The notes beneath the pieces are model-generated. The model made no database searches, was not told the origin of the DNA, and saw only the letters and a program-made list of their open reading frames with translations. A stretch of 64,000 nucleotides of DNA from contig NZ_JAAFZC010000003.1 of NCBI RefSeq assembly GCF_010614805.1, positions 124,001 through 188,000 on the forward strand, written 5' to 3'. This document shows positions 8,507 through 17,738 of this stretch, in pieces (the stretch's first letter is position 1; each line of letters begins with the position of its first letter). A program made the position numbers and the translations under genes. The DNA comes from Pseudooceanicola aestuarii (GTDB lineage: Bacteria > Pseudomonadota > Alphaproteobacteria > Rhodobacterales > Rhodobacteraceae).

Positions 8507-8548
8507 GTGATACTGACAGTATATAGCGTCAGTATCACCGGTAATCAA
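8507..8548 (-). promoter_or_regulatory. Promoter and operator of the RES/Xre pair
   Basis: On the minus strand a -35 like TTGATT (8543-8548) is separated by 17 bases from TATATA (8520-8525). An 11-base perfect inverted repeat, GTGATACTGAC at 8507-8517 and its complement at 8528-8538 with a 10-base spacer, straddles the -10. A bound repressor would occlude RNA polymerase, as expected for autoregulation by the antitoxin. The element lies entirely between the antitoxin start and the end of the 2-aminobenzoate-CoA ligase gene. Confidence 0.72.
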
Positions 8549-8555
8549 GGCCGCC

Positions 8556-10211
8556 TCAGCCCGGCGCCTTCAGGCGAAAACGCTGGATCTTGCCGGTTTC
8601 CGTCTTCGGCAACGCGTCGATGAACAGGACGGAGCGGGGGTATTTGAACGGCGCGATCGCCGCCTTGACATGATCTTGCAGGGCCTTGGTCAGCACCGCG
8701 TCGCCGGCATGGCCGGGCGCCAGCACCACATGGGCCTGCACAATGCTGCCCCGGTCGGGATCGGGGGCGCCGATCACCGCACATTCGGCCACCGCCGGGT
8801 GGGACAGCAGCGCCGCCTCGACCTCGGGTCCGGCGATGTTGTACCCGGAGGAGATGATCATGTCGTCATTGCGCGCGGCGAAATGCAAATAGCCGTCGGG
8901 GTCCATGACAAAGGCGTCGCCGGTGACGTTCCAACCGTCCAGCACGTAGCCCCCCTGCCGGTCATCGGCCAGATAGCGGCAGCCGGTCGGCCCGCGCACG
9001 GCCAGACGGCCCACTGTGCCGCGCGGCACCTCCTGTCCCGCATCGTCGATCACGCGGGCCTCGTAGCCGGTGACCGGCTTGCCGGTGCAGGCGGGGCGGT
9101 GATCGTCGAAACGGTTGGAGATGAAGATATGCAGCATCTCCGTCGCGCCGATCCCGTCCAGCATCGGCTTGCCCGTCTTGGCGATCCATTCGTCATAGAC
9201 CGGGGCGGGCAGCGTTTCCCCCGCCGAAACGGCGGCGCGCAGGGAGGACAGGTCGGCGCCGTCCTCCATCGCCTTGAGCATCACGCGATAGGCCGTCGGC
9301 GCGGTGAAGGACACCGTGGCGCGGTATTTCTGGATGATCTCGATCATGTTGGGCGGGCTGGCATTTTCCAGCAACGCCGCCGCCGCACCAAAGCGCAGCG
9401 GGAACACCGCCAGCCCGCCCAGACCGAAGGTGAACGCCAACGGCGGAGAGCCGACGAACACGTCATCGGGGGTCACGCCCAGAACCTCCCGCGCATAGCC
9501 GTCGGCGATGATCAGCAGGTCGCGGTGAAAATGCATCGTCGCCTTGGGCGATCCGGTGGTGCCGGAGGTGAAGCCCAGCAGCGCAACGTCGTCCCGGCCG
9601 GTGTTCACGGCTGTGAACTGAACCGGTTTCTCCAGCGCCAGCCGGTCCAGCTCCGCATCGTGGTTGGAGGTGCCGTCGAACCCCACGACGGTCTTCAGGA
9701 AGGCGCTGGACTTGGCGCAGATTGCCATTTCATCCATCAGCCGCGTGTCACAGAAGGCGAATTGGACCTCTGCCTTGTCGACGATCTGGCCCAGCTCTCC
9801 GGCGCGCAGCAGGGGCATGGTGTTGATCACCACGGCCCCGGCCTTGGTCGCGGCCAGCCAGACGGCGACCATGGCGGGGTTGTTGGCGGAGCGGATCAGC
9901 ACGCGGTTGCCGGGGCGCAGGCCCAGATCGTCGACCATGGCGTGCGCCAGACGATTGGTCCAATCCGTCAGCTCCTTGTAGGTGCGGCGACGACCGTTGC
10001 CGATCAGGGCGGTTCGGTCACCGTGACCCCGTTCGACCATCGCATCCGTCAGCTCTACCCCGACATTCAGGTGTTCGGGATAATCGAACCCACCCAGCTG
10101 GAAGTCGGGCCATTGGTCCGGCGGGGGCAGGTTGTCGCGGGTAAAGGTGTCCACATGGGCCGATGGGCCCAGCCGCGCCGCAGCCGAAGCGGATGCCATC
10201 ATGATCGTCAT
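8556..10211 (-). CDS. abmG: 2-Aminobenzoate-CoA ligase (anthranilate activation)
   Basis: This 551-residue enzyme belongs to the benzoate-CoA ligase branch of the ANL superfamily. It shows LLGFTSGTTGSPKATMHFHRD (about residues 211-231), then SPPLAFTFGLGGLAVFPLRFG, GIGATEMLHIF, and the C-terminal PKTETGKIQRF with the catalytic lysine. The combination resembles 2-aminobenzoate-CoA ligases of the aerobic hybrid pathway. It would turn anthranilate, ATP and CoA into 2-aminobenzoyl-CoA, the substrate of the enzyme at 20243-22528. The ATG at 10211 follows GGGAG closely; ATGs at 10202 and 10199 are alternatives with better spacing. It is the last catabolic gene of the MarR-led minus-strand operon. 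Specificity for anthranilate over benzoate is inferred from similarity and context. Confidence 0.85.
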   Translation of the reverse strand: MTIMMASASAAARLGPSAHVDTFTRDNLPPPDQWPDFQLGGFDYPEHLNVGVELTDAMVERGHGDRTALIGNGRRRTYKELTDWTNRLAHAMVDDLGLRPGNRVLIRSANNPAMVAVWLAATKAGAVVINTMPLLRAGELGQIVDKAEVQFAFCDTRLMDEMAICAKSSAFLKTVVGFDGTSNHDAELDRLALEKPVQFTAVNTGRDDVALLGFTSGTTGSPKATMHFHRDLLIIADGYAREVLGVTPDDVFVGSPPLAFTFGLGGLAVFPLRFGAAAALLENASPPNMIEIIQKYRATVSFTAPTAYRVMLKAMEDGADLSSLRAAVSAGETLPAPVYDEWIAKTGKPMLDGIGATEMLHIFISNRFDDHRPACTGKPVTGYEARVIDDAGQEVPRGTVGRLAVRGPTGCRYLADDRQGGYVLDGWNVTGDAFVMDPDGYLHFAARNDDMIISSGYNIAGPEVEAALLSHPAVAECAVIGAPDPDRGSIVQAHVVLAPGHAGDAVLTKALQDHVKAAIAPFKYPRSVLFIDALPKTETGKIQRFRLKAPG

Positions 10212-10276
10212 ACTCCCAGTTGGCCGTGGCCCGGATCTTTGCGCCCGGATCTGCGGCGGGTGTCAGGCCCGCGCGA

Positions 10277-11437
10277 TCATGTCGCGCGGGCGGAATCGAG
10301 TGTCTGGCGCGCGATGATCACCTTTTGCACGTCCGAGGCACCCTCGTAGATGCGCAGGGCCCGGATCTCCCGGTACAGCCGTTCGACGACCGCGCCGCTG
10401 CGCACGCCGTCGCCGCCATGCAGCTGGACGGCGGCGTCAATGACCTTTTGCGCCTCGTCGGTGGCAAACAGCTTGGCCATCGCGGCCTCCCGGCTGACGC
10501 GCGGGGCGCCGCTGTCCTTGGCCCAGGCGGCGCGGTAGACCAGCAGGGCGCTGGCATCGACGCGCAGCGCCATCTCGGCCAGATGGGCCTGCACCATTTG
10601 CAGATCGGCCAGCGGTTTGCCCTGCACCTGCCGGTCATTGACCCGTGCCAGCGTTTCGTCCAGCGACCGGCGGGCAAAGCCCAGACCGGCGGCGGCCACC
10701 GTGGTGCGGAACACGTCCAGCACCGACATGGCGATACGGAACCCTTGCCCGGCCTCGCCGATCAGGGCGGATTTCGGCAGCCGCGCGCCGGTGAACCGCA
10801 GAGTGGCCAGCGGGTGCGGCGCGATGGTATCCAGACGTTCGGCGATCTCCAGCCCCGGCGTGTCGGCGGGCAGGACAAAGGCCGACAGCCCCTTGGCCCC
10901 CGGCCCCTCCCCCGTGCGGGCAAAGAGGGTATAGACATCCGCAATGCCGCCGTTGGAGATCCAGGTCTTCTCCCCGTCCAGCACCCAGGCATCGCCGTCA
11001 TCACGGGCGGTCATGGTGGAATTGGCCACGTCCGACCCTGATTGCGGTTCGGTCAGGGCAAAGGCGGAAATCGCCTGCCCCGTGCGGGTCAGCGGCAGCC
11101 ATTCATCCTGTTGCGCGCGGGTGCCGAACAGCGACAGCGCCCCGGTGCCCAGCCCCTGCATGGCAAAGGCGAAATCGGCCAGACCGTCGTGCCGGGCCAG
11201 CGTTTCGCGGGTCAGGCACAGGGTTCGCACGTCCAGGGGCCGTGGATCGGCAGGGTCCACGGCTGACGGGTTCAACCAGCCGTCCGCCCCCAGCCGCGCG
11301 ACCAGTGTCCGGCAGGCGGCGTCGGTGTCGTGGTGGTCGATCGGTCCCAGCCCGGCCGCCCAATCGTCCAGCGCGATGGCATGGGCCTTGTGCGGGGCGT
11401 CCAGGAACGGCCAGTCGAGAAAGGAACGGTCTGCCAT
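10277..11437 (-). CDS. Acyl-CoA dehydrogenase
   Basis: The ATG at 11437 overlaps the stop of the upstream enoyl-CoA hydratase gene (ATGA), giving 386 residues, the usual size of the family. Visible motifs are [14 protein letters not shown] and [14 protein letters not shown] (flavin and substrate binding), QLHGGDGV, and the catalytic base in [11 protein letters not shown] (Glu365). It makes a 2,3-enoyl-CoA using FAD and passes electrons to ETF. In the anthranilate setting it could desaturate an alicyclic CoA ester formed after dearomatisation; that role is inferred. Confidence 0.9.
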   Translation of the reverse strand: MADRSFLDWPFLDAPHKAHAIALDDWAAGLGPIDHHDTDAACRTLVARLGADGWLNPSAVDPADPRPLDVRTLCLTRETLARHDGLADFAFAMQGLGTGALSLFGTRAQQDEWLPLTRTGQAISAFALTEPQSGSDVANSTMTARDDGDAWVLDGEKTWISNGGIADVYTLFARTGEGPGAKGLSAFVLPADTPGLEIAERLDTIAPHPLATLRFTGARLPKSALIGEAGQGFRIAMSVLDVFRTTVAAAGLGFARRSLDETLARVNDRQVQGKPLADLQMVQAHLAEMALRVDASALLVYRAAWAKDSGAPRVSREAAMAKLFATDEAQKVIDAAVQLHGGDGVRSGAVVERLYREIRALRIYEGASDVQKVIIARQTLDSARAT

Positions 11438-12237
11438 CAATCGCCCCCGAACACGGGGGTTTTCCTGGCCACGAAGGCCTCGTAGGCGCGGGTGAAATCG
11501 GCGGTTTGCATGCAGATCGCCTGGGCCTGCGCTTCGGCTTCGATCGCCTGGTCCAGTGACATGGACCATTCCTGATTGATCATGGTCTTGGTCATCATGT
11601 TGCCGAAATTCGGACCGCCGGCGATGCGCTGCGCCAGGTCGCGCGCCGCGCCTTCCAGATCCTCCGCCGGGACAAGGCGGTTCCAGAAGCCCCAGGCCTC
11701 CCCCTCGGTCGCGGACATGGAGCGCCCGGTATACAGCAACTCCGCCGCGCGGCCCTGGCCGATGATCCGGGGCAGCATGGCGCAGGCGCCCATGTCACAG
11801 CCCGCCAAACCGACGCGTGTGAACAGAAACGCGCATTTGGCATCCGGGCTGGCCAGCCGCATGTCAGCAGCCATGGCGATGATCGCGCCGGCGCCGACAC
11901 AGATGCCATCGACGGCGGCGATGATCGGCGTCCCGCAATGCAGCATCGCCTTGACCAGGTCGCCGGTCATGCGGGTAAAGGTCAGCAATTCCTTCATCGA
12001 CATCTTTGTCAGCGGGCCGATGATGTCATGCACATCCCCACCGGAGGAGAAGTTGCCCCCGTTGGAGGCAAAGATGACGGCCTTGACCGTGTCGTCCTGC
12101 GCCAGGTCGCGGAACCAGTCGCGCAGCTCGGCATAGCTGTCGAAGGTCAGGGGGTTCTTGCGGTCCGGACGGTCCAGGCGGAGCGTGGCAATCCCGTCCT
12201 CGATCTCGCAGCGGAAATGTTCGGTATCGGCCTTCAT
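11437..12237 (-). CDS. Enoyl-CoA hydratase/isomerase family protein (crotonase fold)
   Basis: This 266-residue crotonase-fold protein contains [18 protein letters not shown], the oxyanion-hole segments [17 protein letters not shown] (about residues 56-72) and [21 protein letters not shown] (about 110-130), and [17 protein letters not shown] where hydratases have their catalytic glutamates. One glutamate position reads Cys-Asp-Met-Gly here, so the exact reaction (hydration, isomerisation or ring hydrolysis) is uncertain. It lies between marR and the acyl-CoA dehydrogenase gene and overlaps both by a few bases. Confidence 0.87.
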   Translation of the reverse strand: MKADTEHFRCEIEDGIATLRLDRPDRKNPLTFDSYAELRDWFRDLAQDDTVKAVIFASNGGNFSSGGDVHDIIGPLTKMSMKELLTFTRMTGDLVKAMLHCGTPIIAAVDGICVGAGAIIAMAADMRLASPDAKCAFLFTRVGLAGCDMGACAMLPRIIGQGRAAELLYTGRSMSATEGEAWGFWNRLVPAEDLEGAARDLAQRIAGGPNFGNMMTKTMINQEWSMSLDQAIEAEAQAQAICMQTADFTRAYEAFVARKTPVFGGD

Positions 12238-12725
12238 GGGGTCTCCTCCTCATTATGGGGCACCGCGTCGAAACGGTCGGAGAAGATGCGCGCCTCCTCC
12301 GGCGTGAAGTCGTCCAGCAATTCGTTGATCCAGGCTTCGTGCGCGGCGGCCTGGCGGGCAAAGACCTCCTGGCCCTTGCGCGTCAGCCGCACGAGAGAGG
12401 CGCGGCGGTCGCCCGGCACCTGCACGCGCACCACCAGCCCCTCTTCGGCCAGGCGGTCCACGATCCCGGTGACATTGCCGTTCGACACCCGCAGCACGCC
12501 CGACAGCGCCGACATCTTCAGCCCGTCGTCGAACCGGGCCAGCGCGGCCATCACGTCGAACCGGGGCAGGGTGCTGTCGAATTCGCGGCGCAACCGTTCA
12601 CGCAGCACCTGTTCCACCCGGCGGGTGCTTTTGAGCATCCGCAGCCACATCCGCAGACGCGCCTTGGTCAACGGGTCCGGGGCGGGATTTCCCTGAGGGT
12701 CGGCGTCGGGGCCAAGCAGCGCCAC
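12234..12725 (-). CDS. MarR-family transcriptional regulator
   Basis: The start is placed at the GTG at 12725 because AGGAGG ends six bases before it; the more upstream GTG at 12731 abuts that site and cannot use it. The 163-residue product has the MarR winged helix: [40 protein letters not shown] and the wing [16 protein letters not shown]. Several aromatic-CoA regulators (BadR, CouR, FerC types) are MarR proteins that release DNA on binding an aroyl-CoA. It leads the hydratase-dehydrogenase-ligase operon, and a palindrome in its promoter recurs at 22586-22615. An aroyl-CoA ligand such as anthraniloyl-CoA is inference. Confidence 0.88.
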   Translation of the reverse strand: MALLGPDADPQGNPAPDPLTKARLRMWLRMLKSTRRVEQVLRERLRREFDSTLPRFDVMAALARFDDGLKMSALSGVLRVSNGNVTGIVDRLAEEGLVVRVQVPGDRRASLVRLTRKGQEVFARQAAAHEAWINELLDDFTPEEARIFSDRFDAVPHNEEETP

Positions 12726-12783
12726 TGGCACCTCCTGCGGTGGTTTCGTCAGATTTTCATCAAACGCTAGAAAGCGGGGAAAA

Positions 12784-12818
12784 ATATTTCAAGCAAAAAA
12801 GATTTGAGCTTGAAATAT
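12784..12818. promoter_or_regulatory. Operator in the marR / formamidase divergent promoter
   Basis: An 11-base perfect inverted repeat, ATATTTCAAGC at 12784-12794 and GCTTGAAATAT at 12808-12818 with a 13-base A/T-rich spacer, sits in the 181-base gap between the two divergent operons. The core TTTCAAGC/GCTTGAAA recurs, with nearly the same spacing, at 22586-22615. It is the best candidate binding site for the adjacent MarR protein and could repress both directions. Confidence 0.68.
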
Positions 12819-12906
12819 ATTTTGCGGCCCGTAACGATACTTGCAAGACCGGCGTGTCGTGGCTTGCAAAGCCCGCCCGCCAGGCAGGAAAACAGGGAGA
12901 TCGCCC

Positions 12907-13737
12907 GTGGTCGTCTTTGACGTGACGGATTGGGACGCCGCCTATGAAAACGGTCGCAACATCCCCGGCGGGTCGGAATACCCGGCGGCCTGGGTGGGCC
13001 CGGCGGCGGCGTTTCGCGACCAGGCGCGGGGGGAGATCGATGTGCCCTACGGCCCCGGAGACCGTCACCGCTATGACCTGTTTTTGCCGCAGGGCGCGCC
13101 GCGCGGGCTGTTTGTCTTCGTGCATGGCGGCTACTGGGTGGCGCTGGACAAATCCTACTGGTCCCATCTGGCGGCGGGACCGGTGGCGCGGGGATGGGCC
13201 GTGGCGATGCCCTCCTATGACCTGTGCCCGACGGTGGGTATCGCGCAGATCACCGATCAGGTCGGCGCCGCGATCACCCATGCGGCGGGGCAAGTCGCAG
13301 GCCCCGTCATCCTGTCGGGCCATTCGGCCGGCGGCCACCTGGTCAGCGCCATGATGTGCCACGACAGCCCCCTGCCGCCGCAGGTGCAGGCCCGGCTGGC
13401 GCATGTGGTGTCGATCTCCGGCCTGCATGACCTGCGCCCGATGCTGAACACCACGCGCAACGCGCAATTGCAGCTGGATCTGACCACCGCCGAGGCCGCC
13501 AGCCCGGCCCTGAAACGGCCCCTGCCGGGGGTGGACCTTACCGCCTGGGTCGGCGGGGGAGAGCGTCAGGAATTCCTGCGCCAGACGCAGCTATTACCCA
13601 ACATCTGGCATGGGCTGGGCGCGCGCACCGCTGCCGTGGTGGAACCCGATCGCCACCATTTCAACGTGATCGACGGCCTGGCCGATCCGCATTCGCCGCT
13701 GACGCGTCGCGCCCTGGCCCCCGCGGAGGAGCGCTGA
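12907..13737 (+). CDS. Alpha/beta hydrolase, kynurenine formamidase-like
   Basis: The GTG at 12907 is favoured as start because AGGGAG lies at good spacing before it. The 276-residue protein has the oxyanion motif VHGGYW (His73-Trp77), the nucleophile elbow GHSAGG (Ser140) and a C-terminal RHHF with the probable catalytic His250 or His251. HGGYW together with GHSAGG is the pattern of the AFMID/Bna7-type N-formylkynurenine formamidases. The window has tryptophan 2,3-dioxygenase and kynureninase but no other enzyme clearly closing the middle step, so formamidase activity is the most economical role. A general esterase cannot be excluded. It starts the plus-strand ABC transporter operon. Confidence 0.78.
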   Translation: MVVFDVTDWDAAYENGRNIPGGSEYPAAWVGPAAAFRDQARGEIDVPYGPGDRHRYDLFLPQGAPRGLFVFVHGGYWVALDKSYWSHLAAGPVARGWAVAMPSYDLCPTVGIAQITDQVGAAITHAAGQVAGPVILSGHSAGGHLVSAMMCHDSPLPPQVQARLAHVVSISGLHDLRPMLNTTRNAQLQLDLTTAEAASPALKRPLPGVDLTAWVGGGERQEFLRQTQLLPNIWHGLGARTAAVVEPDRHHFNVIDGLADPHSPLTRRALAPAEER

Positions 13738-13788
13738 CCATCGAAATGACTTGCATCCGTACCGCCGCGCGCCACTCAATGCGGGGCA

Positions 13789-13832
13789 GTCGGGCGCCAA
13801 AGGGCCGAAGGCCCGACCAGACGGCAAAGCCG
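13789..13832 (+). promoter_or_regulatory. Hairpin-rich leader before the ABC binding-protein gene
   Basis: The 122-base gap between the hydrolase and the binding-protein gene holds two mutually exclusive stems, GTCGGGC/GCCCGAC (13789-13817) and the inner GGGCC-GAA-GGCCC (13802-13814), followed by CGGC-AAA-GCCG (13822-13832). They lie just before the ribosome-binding site AAGGGAG. A role in segmental mRNA stability is plausible; no ligand-binding fold was recognised. Confidence 0.4.
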
Positions 13833-13859
13833 CGTGATACCAACAAGGGAGATAACGAC

Positions 13860-15050
13860 ATGACAATCAAGACCAAATTGATGGCCACCACCCTGGTGGC
13901 CCTGGGGCTGAGCGCCCCGGCGATGGCGCAGGATGTGCCCGCCTCTGCCCAGGATGATGTGCTGAAGATCGGGCTGGTCTACACGCTGTCCGGCCCGCCT
14001 GCCGCGCTTGGCGTTCAGGCGCGCGACGGCTTCATGCTGGCGGCCGAAAAGATGGGCGATATTGGCGGCATGAAGACCGAGATCATCGTCGTCGATGATG
14101 AGGGCCGTCCCGATCTGGCCGCCGACAAGGCGCGCGAACTGGTGCAGCGCGACAATGTGGATTTCGTGGTCGGGCCGATCTTTTCCAACATCCTGATGGC
14201 GATCCACCAGCCCGTCACCAGCACCGGGAACATCCTGATCTCCACCAATGCCGGCACGTCCAACTTTGCCGGGGCGGAATGCAATCCCAATTTCTTCACC
14301 ACCTCCTACCAGAATGACCAGAACCACGAGGTCATGGGCGCCTATGCGGAGCAGCAGGGCTACAAGAACGTCTTCCTGATGGTGCCGAACTACCAGGCCG
14401 GCAAGGACAGTGTCGCGGGGTTCAAGAATTCCTACACCGGCGGCGTCGCCGGCGAAGTCTATACCGAGTTGGGGCAGCTGGATTTCTCGGCCGAGCTGGC
14501 ACAGATCGCCGCATTCCAGCCGGATGCCATCTTTACCTTCATGCCCGGTGGCATGGGCGTGAACCTGGTCAAGCAATATGCGCAGGCCGGGCTGGATTCG
14601 ATCCCCTTCCTGTCGGCGTTCACCGTGGATGAGACCACCTTGCCGGCGACCCAGGACGCGGCCGTCGGCCTGCTGGGCGGGGCCAATTGGGCGCCTGACA
14701 TGGACAACGCGGCCAATCAGGCCTTTGTCGCCGATTACATCGCGAAATACGAATCGGTGCCCGGCACCTACGCGATGCAGGCCTATGACGCGGCCCAGCT
14801 GATCAACAGTGCCGTGGCCAAGGTTGGCGGCGATCTGACCGACCGCGACGCCCTGCGCGCGGCCATCCACGCGGCGGATTTCGACAGCCCGCGCGGCGAC
14901 TTCTCCTTTGGCGCGAACAACTACCCGGTTCAGGATTTCTACCTGGTCGAGGCGGTGAAGCGTGACGATGGTTACTACGGCACCTCGGTGAAGGAGAAGA
15001 TCTTCGACGATTACGTCGATAACTACGCCGACGCCTGCGAGATGCAGTAA
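13860..15050 (+). CDS. ABC transporter substrate-binding protein (branched-chain amino acid/aromatic type)
   Basis: The ATG at 13860 follows AAGGGAG and opens a Sec signal peptide (MTIKTKLMATTLVALGLSAPAMAQ, cut near residue 24). The 396-residue product is a periplasmic-binding-protein type I protein (Peripla_BP_6): LKIGLVYTLSGPPAALGVQARDGF, DDEGRPDLAADKARELV and VVGPIFSNILMA. It would deliver the solute to the permeases encoded next. Given the tryptophan/kynurenine/anthranilate genes around it, an aromatic amino acid, kynurenine or anthranilate is a reasonable but unproved ligand. Confidence 0.9.
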   Translation: MTIKTKLMATTLVALGLSAPAMAQDVPASAQDDVLKIGLVYTLSGPPAALGVQARDGFMLAAEKMGDIGGMKTEIIVVDDEGRPDLAADKARELVQRDNVDFVVGPIFSNILMAIHQPVTSTGNILISTNAGTSNFAGAECNPNFFTTSYQNDQNHEVMGAYAEQQGYKNVFLMVPNYQAGKDSVAGFKNSYTGGVAGEVYTELGQLDFSAELAQIAAFQPDAIFTFMPGGMGVNLVKQYAQAGLDSIPFLSAFTVDETTLPATQDAAVGLLGGANWAPDMDNAANQAFVADYIAKYESVPGTYAMQAYDAAQLINSAVAKVGGDLTDRDALRAAIHAADFDSPRGDFSFGANNYPVQDFYLVEAVKRDDGYYGTSVKEKIFDDYVDNYADACEMQ

Positions 15051-15076
15051 CCGGCCGGGCGAGGGGGATTGCATCC

Positions 15077-15994
15077 ATGATGAACCTGTTCGTGCTCCAG
15101 CTCCTCAACGGGGTTCAGCTGGGGGTTCTGTTGTTCCTGATCGCGGCGGGGCTGACCCTCGTTTTCGGGATCATGGATGTGATCAACCTCGCCCATGGCG
15201 TCCTGTATATGGTCGGGGCCTATCTGATGGCGACCTTTGCCGCGCTGACGGGCAGTTTCTGGTGGGGTCTCCTGCTGATGCTGCCCGCCGCCGTGGTGGT
15301 GGGGTTGGTGCTGGAGGTCGTGGTGATGCGCAGGCTATACGCCCGGTCGCATCTGGATCAGGTGCTGGCGACCTTCGGCCTTGTGATGATCGCCGGAGAG
15401 CTGGTGGAAATCACCTGGGGCACCTCGCCGCTGTCGGTTGCCATGCCGGACCTGCTGTCGGGCGCGGTGCCGCTGATGGGGCCGCTGAAATATCCCGTCT
15501 ATCGTATCGCCATCATCGCCGCCGGGCTGGCGGTGGCGGGCGGGCTGTATCTGTTGGTCAATCACACGCGCATCGGGATGCTGCTGCGCGCAGGCGCCAC
15601 CAACCGTACCATGGTTTCGGCCCTGGGAGTTGATATCAACCGGCTGTTCGCCATCGTCTTCACCCTGGGCGCGGTGCTGGCCTGCCTGGCCGGGGCGCTG
15701 GTCGCGCCGATCCTGTCGGTGGATACCGGCATGGGGGAAAGCGTGCTGATCCTGGCCTTTGTCGTCGTCGTCATCGGCGGCATCGGATCGGTCAAGGGCG
15801 CGTTCCTGGGCGCGCTGATCGTGGCCGTGGTGGATACCGTGGGCGGCGTCTTCGGCCCGATCTGGCTGCGCAGCGTTCTGGATCCGGCGGCGGCGGGCCA
15901 GATGGGCCGCGTGCTGGCGCCGATGCTGGTCTACATCCTGATGGCGGTGATCCTGTTTGCCCGTCCCGCCGGCCTGTTCGGGAGGCGCGCCTGA
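15077..15994 (+). CDS. ABC transporter permease, LivH family
   Basis: This 305-residue integral membrane protein has about eight hydrophobic segments and the LivH pattern GLTLVFGIMDVINLAHGVLYMVGAY near the N-terminus and VVVVIGGIGSVKGAFLGALIVAVVDT near residues 232-260, the EAA-like loop contacting the ATPases. It pairs with the LivM-type permease whose gene begins inside its stop codon (TGATG). It belongs to the operon 12907-20147. Confidence 0.9.
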   Translation: MMNLFVLQLLNGVQLGVLLFLIAAGLTLVFGIMDVINLAHGVLYMVGAYLMATFAALTGSFWWGLLLMLPAAVVVGLVLEVVVMRRLYARSHLDQVLATFGLVMIAGELVEITWGTSPLSVAMPDLLSGAVPLMGPLKYPVYRIAIIAAGLAVAGGLYLLVNHTRIGMLLRAGATNRTMVSALGVDINRLFAIVFTLGAVLACLAGALVAPILSVDTGMGESVLILAFVVVVIGGIGSVKGAFLGALIVAVVDTVGGVFGPIWLRSVLDPAAAGQMGRVLAPMLVYILMAVILFARPAGLFGRRA

Positions 15995-16986
15995 TGTCGG
16001 ACCTGTCCACCCCCCTGGGTCTGCCCCGCCAGCCGATGCTGGCCGGCCGGACCCGCGCGGCGCTGGCGCTGTTCGTGCTGTTCGCGCTGCTGCCGCCGCT
16101 GGCCTCGGCGCTGAATGATCCGTTCTACGTGCTGATCGGCACCCGTATCCTGGCCTATGCGATCGCCGCCATGGCGCTGGACCTGATCCTGGGCTTTGGC
16201 GCGCTGGTGTCGTTCGGCCATGCCGCCTATCTGGGGTTCGGCGCCTATGCGGTGGCGGTTCTGTCCAGCATGGGGATCAACGACCTGTTCGTGCAGATCG
16301 CGGGCGCCATCGCCGTATCGGCCGTCTTTGCACTGGTGACGGGGGCGATCTCCCTGCGCACGCGTGGGGTCTATTTCATCATGATCACCCTGGCCTTCGG
16401 GCAGATGGCGTTCTTCTTCTTCATCTCGCTGTCGGCCTATGGCGGCGATGACGGCTATTCGCTGGCGCGCCGCTCCACCGTGCTGGGGCAGGACATGCTG
16501 GCCCATGATTACGGCCTCTACTACATGGCGCTGGCGCTGCTGATCGCCCTGTTCGTGCTGTGCAACCGCATTGTGGCCTCGCGGTTCGGCCGCGTCTTCA
16601 CCGGCATCCGGGAGAACGCCACCCGGATGGAGGCGGTGGGCTACGCCCCGTTCCGGTATCAGCTGACGGCCTTTGTCATCTCGGGCTGCATCACCTCTGT
16701 CGCGGGGGTTCTGCTGGCCAATCAGGCGCAGTTCGTTTCTCCGGCATTCATGTCCTGGCACCGCTCGGGCGAGTTGATCGTGATGGTCGTGCTGGGAGGC
16801 GTGGGCACCCTGACCGGCGGCATCGCCGGGGCCGTGGCCGCGCTGCTGCTGGAGGAATGGTTGGGCATGTTGACCCACCATTGGCCACTGCTGTTCGGGA
16901 TCTTCCTGGTGCTGATGGTGCTGTTCTCACCGCGCGGGCTGACCGGCCTGCTGGAAACGCTGGGACTGGGAGGGCGCAAGCAATGA
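15994..16986 (+). CDS. ABC transporter permease, LivM family
   Basis: This 330-residue membrane protein carries LivM signatures: AYAIAAMALDLILGFGALVSFGHAAYLGFGAYAVAVL, SLRTRGVYFIMITLAFGQMAFF and VVLGGVGTLTGGIAGAVAALLLEE, the last being the ATPase-coupling loop. With the LivH-type partner it forms the membrane channel. Its start overlaps the previous stop, and its stop overlaps the next start (ATGA). Confidence 0.9.
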   Translation: MSDLSTPLGLPRQPMLAGRTRAALALFVLFALLPPLASALNDPFYVLIGTRILAYAIAAMALDLILGFGALVSFGHAAYLGFGAYAVAVLSSMGINDLFVQIAGAIAVSAVFALVTGAISLRTRGVYFIMITLAFGQMAFFFFISLSAYGGDDGYSLARRSTVLGQDMLAHDYGLYYMALALLIALFVLCNRIVASRFGRVFTGIRENATRMEAVGYAPFRYQLTAFVISGCITSVAGVLLANQAQFVSPAFMSWHRSGELIVMVVLGGVGTLTGGIAGAVAALLLEEWLGMLTHHWPLLFGIFLVLMVLFSPRGLTGLLETLGLGGRKQ

Positions 16987-17738
16987 CCGGGCTGAGCATC
17001 CGCAACCTGTGCAAGACTTTCGGCGCGCTGAAGGTGACGGACGATGTGTCCCTGGAGATCGCGCCGGGTGAAATCCACGCCATCATCGGGCCCAACGGCG
17101 CCGGCAAGACAACGCTGATCGCGCAGCTCTCGGGGCAATTGCCCAGCGATGCGGGCAGTGTCACGCTGGGCGATCGCGACGTGACCGCACTGGCGATGCC
17201 GCAGCGGGTCAAGCTGGGGCTGGCGCGATCGTTTCAGATCACCTCCATCCTGCCGGGGTTCACCGCGCTGGAAAACGTGGCGCTGGCGGTGCAGGCGCGC
17301 AGCGGGTCCAGTTTTCGCTTTTTCCGGGCCGTCACGCGGGAGGAGGCGCTGAACCGCGCCGCGCTGACCGCGCTGAAGGAGGCCGGGCTGGCCGACCGGG
17401 CGCAGGAACGGGCCAGCGCGCTCAGCCATGGGGAACACCGGCGGCTGGAACTGGCCATCGCCCTGGCCACCGAACCGCGTGTGCTGCTGCTGGACGAGCC
17501 GTTGGCCGGCGTGGGCGGGGAGGACGCGGAAGCGTTCGTTGCCCGGCTCAAGGCCTTTCGCGGGCGCTTTACCATGGTGCTGATCGAACATGACATGGAG
17601 GCGGTCTTTGCCCTGGCCGACCGGGTTTCGGTGCTGGTCTATGGACGTATCATCGCCACCGGCACCCCGGCGGAGATCCGCAACGACCCCCAGGTGCGCG
17701 CCGCCTACCTGGGCGAGGAAGAAGAGGGGGCCGCCTGA
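16983..17738 (+). CDS. ABC transporter ATPase, LivG family
   Basis: The start at 16983 overlaps the permease stop. The 251-residue ATPase shows Walker A GPNGAGKT (about residues 38-45), the Q-loop at SFQIT, a signature LSHGEHRRLELA where LivG proteins often deviate from LSGGQ, Walker B VLLLDEPLAG and the H-loop in LIEHDMEAVF. It energises transport with the LivF partner encoded immediately downstream. Confidence 0.9.
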   Translation: MTGLSIRNLCKTFGALKVTDDVSLEIAPGEIHAIIGPNGAGKTTLIAQLSGQLPSDAGSVTLGDRDVTALAMPQRVKLGLARSFQITSILPGFTALENVALAVQARSGSSFRFFRAVTREEALNRAALTALKEAGLADRAQERASALSHGEHRRLELAIALATEPRVLLLDEPLAGVGGEDAEAFVARLKAFRGRFTMVLIEHDMEAVFALADRVSVLVYGRIIATGTPAEIRNDPQVRAAYLGEEEEGAA

